DNA of 64,000 nt from Cucumis sativus (GCF_000004075.3 NC_026661.2:744001-808000), one strand, 5' to 3'; shown: positions 24,262 to 37,790, counted from the first letter of the stretch. The notes: generated from the letters alone by a model not told the origin. A program made the numbers and translations.

Positions 24262-27200
24262 TGATGGAACTTTGATTTTGAAGATGTATAGAAGAACGCG
24301 ATCGCTGCTCTGTAGTTGGAGTAGAGCGATGGAGGTATGATTACTTTCTGTTGATTTTTTTGTTTTTGTTTTTGAAAAGGAAATCAGTGTTGTTTATATA
24401 TATAGTGAATGTCTCTGGTGTATTAGTTGAAGCAAGTCTTGTTAGTTTGTTTTGATTTTACTTTTAGGGCTTGAATGAACAATGAAGGTGAACTTGTTTT
24501 TCTTTTATCAAATAAATATATGAATACTCTTGTTTGACACTGTACACTTTTATTCTTTATTTTACTTATTATTATTATTTTATTTTGTAATTCGTGCATT
24601 GCTTTGAATTTATACATTTTGTTCAATCCTATGGAGATTTCAACTTGAAGTTACTCAATAGATCTCTAACTATTAATTAAGATTTATTAGGCATGAAATT
24701 GAACATTCAAAGACTTGTTAACCTTCTTTATGTTTAAGGATCAAATAGGTGTGAACATAAAATTAAGAAACTTCTTAAATACCTTTTAAACTTTAGGTAA
24801 CATACAAATCTAAAAGTTGACAAACCCATGATTTAATGAATATATTAACTTTAAAGTGTATAGGTGTGATGATTCAAAGTAATTAGATTCCTTGCAATTG
24901 TGAGTTTATGACTACTTTAGTCCCTTTTTCCATTCTAAATCACCCCTCTATTAAATTTCTTTCAAATAATTTTTCATCCAAGTTTTTTTGTCGTTCCCAG
25001 CAAGCTAGATTAGATAAGTTGATGGAAGATAGGAAGAATATTTTATGAAAAAACATATTTGGAGGTTCCATACTCAATTTGAGATCATTAAGATTTATGT
25101 GATTCTTTCTCAATCCGGCTTGAATTTTGATTGATTCTTCAAAAGACAGAGAAAGAGAAAAGGAAAAAAGAGGTGAGGAAAGTCAATTGATTGAAAATAT
25201 ATAAATAAAAGAAAGAGTGGAATTTAATAAGTTAAAAGGTAGGAAGAAAAAAAGAAGAAGAAGAAAGTTGAGCTTAAAATCTGGCCGTTGATCAAGGGTA
25301 GAGATTTGATTACTTAAAATTTGAAAAAAGAATTTCACAAAGTATAACATAAAGTTATTATCTAACCTTGAATTTCAGTTATTAACTATTAAATTACTAA
25401 AAAAAAATAGTGATAATTCTCAATCAATCAATTTTCCACCATGACTAAAATCATTTTATTTTTAGGTTGTCAAATACCGTACTTTTTGTGCAAAAATGAT
25501 TTGAACTAGTGACAAAACACTACCAAACACACCCCAAAGGACTTAATTAAGACAGTGTTATAAAAATTAATTTTAATTATAAACAATATAAATTAAATTA
25601 ATTCATAGTTGAAGTTAAAAGAAAGTAATATTACTAATAAATAATAATATCCTCTGAAAAAATAGGAATCGTGGACCAATCATCTTTTGCCAAACCATAG
25701 GAGGCAAAAATCAAATCGAATGATATGGAGAGATTTTTCCTTTCAATTTCAAACTCGGTTATTATTATGATTACTAATTTAATTAATGTATTAAATGGGG
25801 GGGAATGCAGATTGCAAATATAAGCAAAGTTATTAGTTAGATTGACACACATACGTTAACGAGTAAACAATACGCGTTTTGATTCTTGTACCTTTCATTT
25901 TACTGAAAATAATAATAGCAATGGTGTTTATTTAATTACATACTAAATATGTATAATCATATTCTTTAAGTGTCTAAAATTAATTTAACGTTTAATTTTG
26001 TACTTTTAATCCTGTTTTTTTTTTCTTTTCAATAATTATTTACAAAATCCTTATCAAATCTCTTTTGTTTATTTTGTTTTAGAGATATTAAAATTGTTAT
26101 CTCAAGAAAACTTTAAAATGTTGGGATATGAGAAGAAAATGAAATGTAAATTAATTTGGTCCAATAATTTTGAAAACATTAGGAATGCAGTTCCAAAATG
26201 CCAAGTCCAAACACAGACACCATTATGATGCATCAATTCTATTTAATCAATATGATAGACTAAAGTAGGGATTTAATAATTAGGAGTGCTCATGTGAGGA
26301 CAAACTTTACATATGAGTGGGGGAATTCTTTGGGATTTTGGGAACACTCTAAAGATTTCTTTCTTTCTCTATATATTAAATTTCATTTTAAATTAGCATA
26401 CCAATTGTACATATATACAACTTTTGAAAAAGTATTTTCTAATATTACCTACTTATTAAAGTTTCATACCAATTGGATGTTTTACTTTCTTGAAAAAGAT
26501 TGGCTAATACTTACATCATATTCTTTACGTTGTAAGTTTATTTGGCCATCTTTTGCTTTTAAGTTTGAGGAGTTCTTTCTTACAATTTGTGAGGATTGTA
26601 TGATAATTTCAGTATTGTCTTCATTTTCAAAAGTATTTAATATATGTTATTTGTCAAATGTTTTTAATCAACAATTTCATGTTTAATAGATTCTAAAGCT
26701 TTAATAATATCTAAGTTTTAAGTTTTTAAAACTTAAATTTTGTGTTTGGTATGTCTCTAACATCTTTAAATTTGTTAACAATTAATTGATATGTTAAAAA
26801 TATACTTAATATTTATGTTTATGTATGTTATTTGATGATACATTTTGTTACTCTCAAATTTCTTTTTTCTTGAAAACAATCCATGAAAGAGCCGCACAAA
26901 TTATAGTTTTAAAAGAAGAAAGAAAATGAAATACCTTATTTGATGATCTGTTTTGTTATTGTCATATTTTCATTAGAGTTTGTTATCGCATATGGTTATC
27001 GTAGCCAAAAATTGGTTGTCGGAGTTGGTCATGCAAAAGTGATTGTCGGAGGTGGTTTCCGGAGTTTGTCCGAGTCGAAAATCAGTCATTGGACGTGAAA
27101 GTGGTTGTCAAAGTTGATTCTTAGTGTGATAATCATAATCATCAATAGCGGTTGATGGGTGAACCCAATAAAAACATTAGGTAGAAGAAAGAGTTGAGGT

Positions 27201-29371
27201 AAGTTGGTATAATATACCAACTCAACTCCACCAACATATAAAATTAATGAATCCAACAATAAATTGGTATATTATAACAACTCAAAAGATATATACTTGA
27301 AAAGTTGTGTTTGTTGAAGAAAAAGTATGTTTATATGTGAGTTGTGAATGGGTATAGTAACATGCGACAGACACAAGTAGTTGGATTAAGTACAATTCTA
27401 AATGCATTCATTTTAAGTATTAATATGGTTTGAGAAGAGGTTTAACTTCAAAACACACAGTGATTTAAAGCTTTTACCCTTTGAAGTTAGAATTGTTCTT
27501 GAACTATTGATCATCTAATTCACAAATTCAGTAAAAACCACCACTAATATTTTTCCTGCTATCCTTCAGGCATAGAACAAGATGGTGGGTTCTTTGTAGT
27601 GATCAATTATGAGAGAACTTGGTAATGGTAGAGAGTTTGAGCAGACAACTATTTTAGATTAATCCATTATTTTTCATTCACTTCTAATTCAGTTGATCTG
27701 ATTTTGCATTTTAATTTGACACAATTTGACACTTGAGATACACTAGTTAAGTAAGTGGATTTTGGTGGCTAGATTTAGCACCAACAACGAACCAAGCTCT
27801 TAATTAATTAAACGATCTTGTACCATATTTTAGAGGACTATGCTGGCATTAATTTGGGTCCATTTAATGACCATTTCATTTTTCTAAATTCGGTTTAGGG
27901 TTTCGGGTAGAGGGATTTGAATCCAAGACATCATAGTTACTAATACACTCGAATGCTAGTTGAACTAACCTCTTGTTGGCATACATTTTTCCATTCGAAT
28001 AATGTGGTTAATTTTTTTTTCTCCTAATCTTGGCGAAGACAATCTCCGAATATATATGTTTAAACCATTTCAAAACTTGGTAGATTAAAAATAAACACAA
28101 TTCAGTGTAACAACAATTATAATTTAATAATAAAAAAAGAATAATTTGTGAAACTATCATTAAAACTAAAACCTAATTTTGTTTCTTTTTGTTTTTTTTT
28201 TCATTGCATAAATTAAAATAGATTTAGAAAGTATATTAAGAACAAAGGAACTTATGAGAGGACTATTTATTCTTACTTTTGTTACTAAATCTTCATTTTC
28301 TAACCTCTTATTTAATAAACTTTAATATATTATAACTCAATGTCTCTTCCAAATTAATTGTCAAATTTTATTATTTAGTGATTAAATTTGTATAGTTTAT
28401 TAAAAAAATTAATTTATCGAATATTTTAATGACATATCTTTCACAATAAGAACTAAATTGTTACCAAATATAGAGTAAATGGACTAAATTATTATTTGCT
28501 AAAGTTTAAACAACATAAATTTAAAACTACGAAGGCTACATTGTCATTTACCAATATTGAGATACTAAATCGTACAATGTGGGCTAAACATGGTAAGAGT
28601 CCTTTTGATCAACACTTGACCTCAATTCATCATGTTGACTCTTAGGTCTCTCATTCTCACTGAGACACAATGAAAAATTTTCATCGGTTTGGTTTTTCGT
28701 CTTGCTCTTTTAAGCTGAACTTTAATGTTGGTTGTTTGTAGACGGAAAATGTATGTGTTGGGACTGTTGTTCGTGATTTAAATGAGGTTGCGTTGCGTTG
28801 CAGAAGCCACTAGAATGTCTCTTTCTTGAGTCGAAATTAATTATCTCAAATCTTTCGATTGAGAACGTGAGATATGCAAATGAGATTCAATCGTTGACTA
28901 CATTCGTGAATTTCATCTCAATGGTTTGTCTTTGGCGGTCGTCTTGTTAATCGTCGGTGTAGTTTAGTTGCTTGTAGACTTGATTATGATGTGGGTCGAC
29001 TTGGTGGCTCATGAGATCCGACCTAAAACCTAAAGACGGTGAGCATGGGTGGATTGGATTCTAATTTGGTTTGTATTACAAAAGAAACCTAATGGTTACA
29101 TCATGAGAATTGAGAATTGAGAATCTTAAATGGGTTTTAAGTTAACCTAATAAGAAACGAAATAGAATGAAAAGGAAAATGGAAAAAAGTTGTAGCAATT
29201 GGGGAAACCAACCGGGTTTTCTTCTCGATGTCCCAACCAAATAAAGTTTGCCTTCCTCTTGGATCCCCAAACTTTGACCCTCCAAAATCGAAGCTTGGTC
29301 GTCTTCCTCTCTCTTTAATCCACACTTTCAACTCCCAATCTTCCCTTTCCCTTTGATTCCCCATTGTCGCC
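24262..29371. other. Intergenic, AT-rich, transposon debris
   Basis: The first ~350 bp should be the 3' UTR of the small membrane protein gene. The rest holds no convincing gene. The 130-residue frame at 26294-26686 has no family resemblance and is in very AT-rich DNA. Around 27,000-27,140 a motif like GGTTGTCGGAG recurs, followed by a palindrome at 27,202-27,224. Sequence at ~28,720-28,990 resembles a decayed RNase H domain of a LINE (see findings). Confidence 0.45.
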
Positions 29372-32300
29372 ATGAACTCCTTCAGACTTTTCTTCCTTGC
29401 CCTTCTTCTTCTTGCCTCTCCATTCCTCAAAGGTTTGCTCTTTTTTCTCAATCATAGATCTACATCCTCTTTCCATCATTTCGCTCTTCCCGATTCTTCT
29501 TTTGTAATTACCCTGTTTCATTAGATTTTCCATCTTTCTTCTGCATGCATGGTTTTCGCTCCTAGTTTTCTGTTCTAATGCGTTCTGGGTTTTCACTCTT
29601 TTGGGGTTTCGTTAATTGTTTCTCTGATGGGTATTCATTTTATATCGGATCCTCTCTTTTCTAGTCTTATTTTGTTATTCTCTGACTGGTCTTTGATGGT
29701 GAAAGGAGCTTATTTGATTGATTCATTTGTTTATTGAAGGGTTGGTGCTTACAATGCATAGATATTGTTGTCAAGTTCTTCTGAAGGGGGGGGGTCTATG
29801 ATCCTATCGCCATTTTTCAATGTCACATGCCCCCCTTCCCATCTCTTATGTGAATGATTTGATTTCAATGAATTTATGAATAAGATCTCGGGTGTGCTGC
29901 CTGGTCACTAGGAATCTATATTAGGATTTGGACATTTATTCATTTATTTCGGTGAGTGCATTGAATTTCAATGTTCTAGCGGGTTATTTTACATTTGCAT
30001 TGTTTTTTACTTGCTCAACAGCTGCCACATGTCAATCGGATTCGGATGTCGAATCATCTGAGGCCGTTGAAGATGTTAGCGATCTTGGAATTGTAGGTGA
30101 TGAAGATTCTCAGGATTTTGGAGAAGTGAACTTTGGCCCTGCTCCAGGAGTTGATACCGTCTGTGTTTTTCCAAAAAATAGTGCACGCAGTAAGTGTTCA
30201 AATTAGATTCAGGATTTGGTAACCGTAACCCTTTTTTTGATATAGGCGTGACATACTTTTATGAATTATGATATCAATTATCTGTAATCTATAATCTATA
30301 GTTGACATTGAAGTTTATGCCTTCCATTGCAGTAGTGCCAGCTGGTGAAGAGACTCAACTACTTGCTGGAGTGAAAAATAATGGTAACTAACTTTCATTC
30401 TGCCATACTCCTTTTTTAATATCTATTATCTACTGGGTAAGTGGGTTTTTATCCGAGATTATGTCACTGACTGTAGTACGTTGTCTTTTTTAATTGAAGT
30501 TTGTTAAATGTGGGAGTCATGCATGAATGTAACAACAAAGCCATTGCGGCCAGTATTCATTAAACGTTTATTGCTTACCATTGATCCAAAATCTTATCAG
30601 TCAATAATTTCCTTGAACTGTTATTTTTTAATCCAGGGGAATCAAGCTTGAATATTATAGCTATCAAGGCCAGCATTCACTACACTTTTGATCATCGTAT
30701 GTTGATTCAAAATCTTACTGGACAGGTAATCTCGCCTGACTACTGTAATTTTCATTAGAAAGAGTTTTTGTATGATCTTAACTTGTTTTCTTTTTCATTC
30801 ATCTCTAATATATTTAATGACTACTAGCAGAGGACAATAATTTGATTTGTCTGCATGTTGATCTCAATCAGTTGAATGCCAAATCTTATGAAGGATATTT
30901 GTTGTGTTTGTTTATGAAATATGTGTTTTATGTATTTTGATTTTAAAATTGTAAGTTCGATTAAATACTTGTGTAGATTGGAGATCCTAGTATTGAAAAA
31001 GTCATCTGGACCACTGAGAATTCCTTTTGTTTGTACATCATTAATTTAGTTGTACAGGATGCGTATTGTTTTTTTTTTTTTTTGTAATATATGTTTATAC
31101 ATTTGTCTTCTTCCTTTTCCTAGTAAGTCCTGTTTTTTCCTGTTTCTTTTTCTTCTTTTTGAAACTTTGGCCCATGTTTTTCACTTTTAGACTGTTATTG
31201 GCCAGTGCAAACTTTCTAGAGAAAGATGATCCTGTTACTCTTTCTGTGATTATGTTTTGAATGTCGATGTCAACTCTTAAACTTTTTGATAGAAATTGCC
31301 AACGTTAACACTCTTTATGCAATTTATTGCTGGATATCATACTGCTATGTGCTATTGGTTTGATTTATATCTGTTGATTGACTGTTCCCTTTCAACGGAA
31401 GTTCAACCTAGCTTATTGTCATACTATGAGTTGTATACTCTTTTTGTGAATTTCATAGATCAATGAAATTGTTCCGTATAAATAACAACTGAAGTTCAGC
31501 ATCCTCTATATATCTTTTAATTTGGCTTTTGAGTACAGGCTTCTTTCTCTTTGGTTATAAAGATCAGCTATGAACTTTGATAGAACCCGACTTCTCAGTT
31601 GGCAATGGAAAAGGATACAATATAGGAAATACTGTGGCTAATGAAAAATACAGAAGAAAAATAAAAGCTCCCTGTCGAAGACTCCCTCTCTCCCTCGGCT
31701 GCCTTCCTATCTCTCAAGGAATAACAGTAGGATTCTTATCACCAAAATTCTCTGCCCTCTCCCTTCCTTCTCGTCTCTATTTATATTTGCTCCCTCACTC
31801 CCCTGCCATGGTGATCGTGCGTCGGCACTCCATTTCCTTGTGGTCCCCACTTGCAGTTGGTTACATAACCAACTCCTCGTCCTTTTTCTCTTTCCTGTTT
31901 TTTCTCCTACTATACTGGCGTATGATGGGTGGTCTAACAAACTTCCAGTTCCAGTTATATTTGAAGCTATTAGTGTGGAAGTCTACTGCTGAATTTGGGT
32001 TTCTTATTGAAAAACCACTATTTTTGCTTTGTAGTCTTTTTCTCCTTTTTGGCTTGAGATCTAGAGGAGTTTGGCTTGTTTGTATTGTTTTTTTATTGAT
32101 CTTTTAGTCATTTTACTCCTTTTTGTTCCTAGTCTAATTCTCTCATACTTTACGCTCTAGTCTCATTTATTATCATTAACAAAGAGGCCCGTTTCCGTTT
32201 TAAAAAAAATTATATTTGTGGATTTCTTTAAAAAAAATTATTTGCAGTAACAGGCTCGTTATTTTTAACTTATACATCTTTCTTATGGAACTTGTAGGTG

Positions 32301-33328
32301 TTCCACAATGCAACAGTGACCCCATCAACACAAGCTTCTTACCCGTACATATTTGCTGTCAGCAAGTATTTGCAGGTACATTCATCATCGTTATTATAAT
32401 GGTTCCATGCCTCTATGAATTTTTAGTTCATAGAATTACTAACCTGCTCATCTTTATTAACTTTGAAGATCTAATTGGTGAAACTTAATATATTCCTGAC
32501 GTGCAGCCCGGAAATTTTGATCTGGTGGGTACCATCTTTTATGAAATTGACCAGAATGCATACCAAAGCATCTTCTATAATGGTACTATTGAAGTTGTTG
32601 AAGCTAGTGGTATCATCAGCATGGAATCTGTGTTTTTAGTTAGTCTTGGAATTGCCCTTCTTGTTCTGCTCGTCTTGTGGATTCATGGTCAAATACAGCA
32701 AAAACTCTCCAAGGTATATATCTTTCTGGTCTTTATTTGATAAAGACCTTGTATTCTAACAGTGGATCCTGCCCATCTATCGTTTATTTATTATGATGGC
32801 ATCAACGATGCTGTCCCAGAAATAGGGGCATGCAATTGTTTTCATCAAACATGCTACCACTTTTGTTTGTGGCCTTAGTTTTGGCATTTGTCCATAGCTT
32901 AGAATCTAACTGAACTGGTTTATAAGTATTTTCGAGCTACCATGGTCCTCACCTTTATACCTCCTTGGATTCTGACCAAATCTTCTGATTTTAATATGAG
33001 TAATAGAAAGGTGGAGAGGCAAGAAGTGCATCTTACCCAAATTTTAAATTTCTCTAGAGATATGGGTACTTTTGACATAAAATTCTATGCCATTCCTTTT
33101 ATGCATCAGAAACCCAAGAGGGCTGCTTCCAAGGTTGAAGTTGGAACGAAGACTGTTGATACCTCAATGGATGAATGGCTTCAGGTTTGTTTTTGTTACG
33201 GAAATTCATACATGCCTGGAGAAAATCTCAAAACTACTTCTGATATATTTTATAATCTTATCTCCTCCTATCCTTAGGGAACTGCATACACTAAGTCTGG
33301 ATCTAACAAGTTGAAGAAAAAGAACTAA
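29372..33328 (+). CDS. SSR1: Translocon-associated protein subunit alpha (TRAP-alpha/SSR1)
   Basis: TRAP-alpha is an ER membrane glycoprotein that sits beside the Sec61 channel and helps nascent secretory proteins enter. Eight exons: 29372-29432, 30022-30189, 30333-30383, 30637-30725, 32298-32375, 32507-32713, 33110-33184, 33278-33328, all GT-AG and in frame, giving 259 residues. In order: signal peptide (MNSFRLFFLALLLLASPFL), an acidic luminal segment (EAVEDVSDLGIVGDEDSQD), the family motif APGVDTVCVFPKNSAR, N-glycosylation sequons NLT, NAT and NGT, FAVSKYLQPGNFDLVGTIFY, one transmembrane span at about residues 190-208, and a basic cytosolic tail ending KLKKKN. This is the usual plant architecture. 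Intron 4 (30726-32297) carries a solo LTR. No damaged residues seen. Confidence 0.95.
31578..31939 (+). mobile_element. Solo LTR in TRAP-alpha intron 4
   Basis: A 362-bp unit begins TGATAGAACC and ends GGTCTAACA, flanked by a perfect 5-bp duplication AACTT (31573-31577 and 31940-31944). It shares ends and internal phrases (CTCAAGGAATA, CTATTTATA, CATAACCAACTCCT) with the element at 1686-2053 but differs strongly elsewhere. It lies in the sense direction of TRAP-alpha. The long frame at 31577-32107 is an accident of this element. Confidence 0.8.
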
Positions 33329-35943
33329 TGAAGACTCATCTCCATCCCAGTTGCACAGCATACTGACAATGTGCAGATTCCTAAAACCCACATTTGGCAG
33401 TTGAAGATTTGAGGAGAAAGTCCAAAGTTGACTAGTTTTGTAAGTTAGGTGCGTTAAACCCTTCCTTGCCACTGTAGCATGTCGAGGAATTTTTATCATT
33501 CTCCGTCTCTTAATCCCAATCTAAATTAAGTTTGCAACAATACAGTTGTTCTGAATCTGGAGAGTTTTCAGTGGAGTATATGATTATCATAGTTTAAACT
33601 TTTTTATACTTTCCTTGGAACCCCTTATTCTGTATTTATCACAACCCCAGCTTTGTTAAAATCATCAATGTTGTGGGGCATGCAGGTTACCACTTTTCCC
33701 TTTGACATCTTTTACCTCTGATTCATGCGAAAGTTCTACTCATTCATTTGACATCCAAATGGTCTCTCTAGAGAATAAAACTGTTAATTTGCTAGATATT
33801 GATTGTTTCGCTCATTAAATCACCCCATGTGAGGTCCTGGCTGGTAGCTTTCATGCTTTGCATGTAATTTGAAATAATGTATATATGATTTTATGAGGAG
33901 ACAAATGGAGAATTGATTGAATTGCTTAAGAGTTGGGTAAAGATTCTTAAATTGGATGTGTGCTGTGCTTGGGACGCCATATTGCCAGCGAGGAAGGAAA
34001 TCAATGAGATTAGGTTTCTAGTCTCCTCTTTGTAATATCTGGATTTTCCTGTTTTTCAACTTTTAGAAGACTAAAAAATAATATCTGGCCTATTTATATG
34101 GAAATTTATTGATGTCCTTTGGTTTTATTATTATTCATAAAATATCATCAGCTGGAAATGCTAACCTTATCTTAAGGCTTTCATTAACTTGGCTTGCAAA
34201 AACAGTGAGGCAGCTAAGTTTAGATATCTTTGATGCCATGATTAAGATTTTCTCGAGTATCTCGATGTTGGGTTGATTGAGAGGATTTGGATGTCATTTG
34301 TTCCATGATTTATTACATACTACTTGACTTGAAAGATCTCTGTGGAACTCTGGTTGATCTAACTGTAAAATTTGTCTGTCTTAGCATACGAATGCATGAA
34401 CATACTGAGCCAAGTCTTATTCTTCCATAGGTGAAGCTCGCAATCGTGCGGCCTGAACGATCCTGTTAGATCTTTTCTTTTTTTGTTAGAGAGCACCAAT
34501 TTTATGATTATCTCATTAAAGATCTAATTTAGTTGAGAAGTTCCGTTGCAAGTAATTAATGCATAAAACTTATGATAGGTAGATGGTGAAGATATTGTTT
34601 GTTCATATTGATATCGTCCATTAGAAATACGATCTTCAGCCATTCATTAAATCATTGCTTGTGATTCATCCTCTTTTTGTTACTATTGCAAGTCTATTCT
34701 TGAACCTAACTCACTAATTATACAATGCCTTTGGTTCACATGTAACCAACTTTACACCTTGTAATGATATAAATAGCCTCCCTCATTTGTATGTATCATT
34801 ACAATACCATTGATCTTCCTTTTGAAATCTATTCCTAGCCACAAAAAAAAGTTCAAATCAAGAATCTAAATATTCAATAACATTTTTTAATCTAATTGAA
34901 GCAATGAAAATTACAAAAGCATCCCGACGCGACCACAATATCAGTCCTACTCAACTCGAATCTCTAGAATGGACAATAACCCAATTGAAACTACATTTGA
35001 CATTGATTTTGAAGGCTGTGATGTTACAACCTTAACCTTTTTTTAAGGTCTAGTGACACTTGAGAATGGAGGAAACTTGAACTTCTAAGATCTTGGTAGA
35101 GAGTATGCTTAAATTAGTTAGAATTATATTCATGTTTGTTAAATTTGAACATAAATGAGGGATTGTCCAATACAATTTGTTAAAATAATTGTTTCTCATA
35201 CTAGTGAACAAAATAAAATTTGTGATTTAAATACCAAATCTAGTCTTTAAATATTTGAATTTATTTGTCTACTTTAGTAGTTGTAGCTGTGATCTCACGC
35301 GTTTAATATGATACAAATGAGGTCTCATTTGATAACCATTTTGTTTTTTTATTGTCGGTTTACAAAAATTTTGTTTTTTCTCCGACCATTTGTTAGAATG
35401 ATTTTCTTTCCTAAACAAACATTTAAATTCATGGTCAAGTTTCATAAATCAATAGGTATGTCTCCGAGCTTAAATTTCTAAAAAGTACAAAATAAAAATA
35501 AAAATCTAATAATGATCAAACGAAGTCTAATTTATTTAATATTGTAACTTGTTCATCCAAAGAATAGCCGACAACAATTATTTAACTATCGGACCAATCC
35601 CAAAAACACTGTTTATTATGAATAATTCTATTAACAAAATTCATTCATTTCCGGATTGAATCCTACCCTTCCACTCGTACTTTAGTCTGACAAACATGTA
35701 TATAGGTAAACAAAAACATTCACCATTGTTAAGAACTTGAAACATTCATCTCAATAATGAAGAACATATTATATTTATGGTAGGATGAATAAGTAGGTTT
35801 GGAAATTCAGCTAAGTAGCTGAAGTTATTGAATGCAAACTAATTCATAACTCTATTGTCGGTCAAAATTTCCTATAAATTGCTTCATTTGGATTCACTGT
35901 TTTGCTCATTCATCATTTCCTTTCTTCATAATATAACTTCTTC
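33329..35943. other. Intergenic: TRAP-alpha 3' region and proline-rich gene promoter
   Basis: The first few hundred bases should be the TRAP-alpha 3' UTR. No further gene is visible. An 11-bp perfect inverted repeat (34759-34769 and 34794-34804) around ATAAATAGCC may be a relic of an LTR or a short hairpin. A TATA box for the next gene lies at 35873. Confidence 0.5.
35873..35879 (+). promoter_or_regulatory. TATA box of the proline-rich protein gene
   Basis: TATAAAT lies 71 bp before the ATG at 35944, a normal position for a short-leader plant gene. Confidence 0.6.
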
Positions 35944-37790
35944 ATGCATAATCCTCCCAGTTTCTTGATCTTCTTCTTGCTTTTTGCTTCAACTTTCTGT
36001 CATGGCAGTGACTTGACGACAGTTGAAGTTGTTGGTGTTGGAGAATGTGCAGATTGCTACAAGAATAACATTAAAACCAACCATGCCTTCTCAGGTTTAA
36101 ATTCTCTTTCATTTACTTAACTCTCTTCTCTCTCTGTTCCCCTTTTGTCAGCTTTTTGTTTCATTCATTCATTGAAGTTTGTGAGAGAGTTTAACGAACT
36201 ACCGTACGTACTCCTCTCATTCAATGTTTGACGTGTACTACTGTTAAAAGTATTGATATACTGATGAAGAAATTAATGTAATCCATGACTTTGAGTTCAT
36301 GGGTGGTTTAGCATGTATCTATCTAAGCAACATTGTGTTTTCCTCCTGCTAACGATAGTTCCACCAGTGAGAGTTCTCTATAAATTTCAAGGGCCATGAG
36401 TGAGACAGAGTGTCAAAGTATTGATATAATTAACTTAACCAATTAATTTAAGCTTTTGGTTTCACCTTAGACCGATCTTAAATGTTTTTTTATGAACAAT
36501 GGATAAAGGGAATATAGAGTGATAGTATTATATATATTTTCTTTTCATATTATGATTTTTTTTTTTTTGTTAGAAACGAAGATGCAAACGTGAATCTAAG
36601 CAAAAAAAAAAATCATAATCCACGAGTTAAAGTTTTTAAATTTATTAGTGATTTAACATGTTTCGGAGCAAAACTTTTGTATAATGTCGTTTTCTTTTTA
36701 ATTAATATTAATTTACATTTGTGGAGCCTTCCACGACTTTCAAAGTTCAAGAGGAAAACAAAATGATCGATAAGTTTATGTTTTTTTATTTTTCCTACAC
36801 GGTTGATTTGGGATCTTTTTTAGAAACTGAGTTATAAACTTGAATCCAATGGCAGGGCTTAGTGTTAGCATTGACTGCAAACAAAAAGATGGAACCACAG
36901 AAAGAAAAGGGGTTGCAAAGCTAGATGAAGAAGGAAACTTCAAAGTCTTACTTCCAACTGAGGTTTTGAATAAAGATGGAAATTTGAAAGGAAAGTGCTT
37001 TGCACAACTTCACAGTGCTTCTTCTACTCCTTGTCCTTCTCACGATGGCTCAGAAATGGCTTCAATGATTGCAATCAAATCCAAAGATAAAGGAAAACAA
37101 ACATTTGGTTTGCCTAATGGAATCAAATTCAAAAGTGAAACTTGTGTTTCTGCCTTCTTTTGGCATCATTATTTTCATCACCCTCCTTTGCCTCCTTTCT
37201 CTATACCTGTTTTCCCTCCTCATCCTCCTGTGTATACCCATCCCTTGTTCCCTCCTAAGGTCTATGTTCCCCCCACCACTCCGGTCTACGAAAAGCCTCC
37301 ACCAGTTGAAGAGAAGCCTCCACCAGTTGAAGAGAAGCCTCCACCGGTTGAAGAGAAGCCTCCACCGGTTTATGTGGAACCTCTTCCTCCACCAGTACCA
37401 GTTTACAAGCCAAAGCCACCGGTTTACAAGCCAAAGCCACCGGTTTACAAGCCAAAGCCACCGGTTTACAAGCCAGAGCCACCGGTCTACAAGCCAAAGC
37501 CACCGGTCTACAAGCCAAAGCCACCGGTCTATAAGCCAAAGCCACCTGTCTACAAGCCAAAGCCACCTGTCTACAAGCCAAAACCACCTGTTTACAAGCC
37601 TCCAACACCACAAAAGCCAGAGTCTCCTCCATATTATAAGCATCCATGGTATAAGATTCTCCCTCCAATTTCAAAGCTTCCACCATGTCCACCAACTCCA
37701 AAGGTTGTTGTCCCTCCAAAGTACTATTCTCACCCAAAGATTGGCAAGAAATTCCCTCCCCTGTCTCCTTCTGTTCCACACCTTAATTAG
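35944..37790 (+). CDS. Proline-rich cell-wall protein with Ole e 1 domain (PRP2/PRP4 type)
   Basis: A secreted structural wall protein. Two exons (35944-36094 and 36856-37790, GT-AG) give 361 residues. In order: signal peptide (MHNPPSFLIFFLLFASTFC), then an Ole e 1-like domain with VEVVGVGECADCYKNN, GLSVSIDCKQ, GKCFAQLHSAS and PCPSH, whose cysteines match that fold. A His/Pro-rich stretch follows, then four EKPPPV units and ten VYKPKPP-type units (one with Glu for Lys, the last degenerate), and a Pro-rich tail. Tyr and Lys in such repeats are typical cross-linking residues of wall proline-rich proteins. The repeat is encoded by 21-bp units at 37401-37602. Large reverse-strand frames here are mirror effects of the repeat. 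Confidence 0.92.
37401..37602 (+). repeat. 21-bp coding minisatellite (VYKPKPP units)
   Basis: Ten 21-bp units encode the wall-protein repeat. Silent changes form blocks: units 1-4 and 10 use GTTTAC, units 5-9 use GTCTAC or GTCTAT, and units 8-10 are preceded by CCT instead of CCG. This is the mark of local unit duplication. Confidence 0.9.

Noticed and set aside
26294-26686. 130-residue plus-strand frame in intergenic DNA.
   Set aside because: Phe/Leu/Tyr-rich translation of AT-rich DNA, no family motif, no codon bias, no promoter context.
27895-27975. tRNA-like wording (GATTTGAATCCAAGACATC...CTAGTTGAACTAACC).
   Set aside because: No full cloverleaf can be drawn; this wording is common in plant repeat debris.
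31577-32107. 176-residue frame in a TRAP-alpha intron.
   Set aside because: It starts inside the solo LTR and runs into intron sequence; not a gene.
37062-37643. 193-residue reverse-strand frame rich in WLWLVDR repeats.
   Set aside because: Mirror of the proline-rich minisatellite on the true coding strand.
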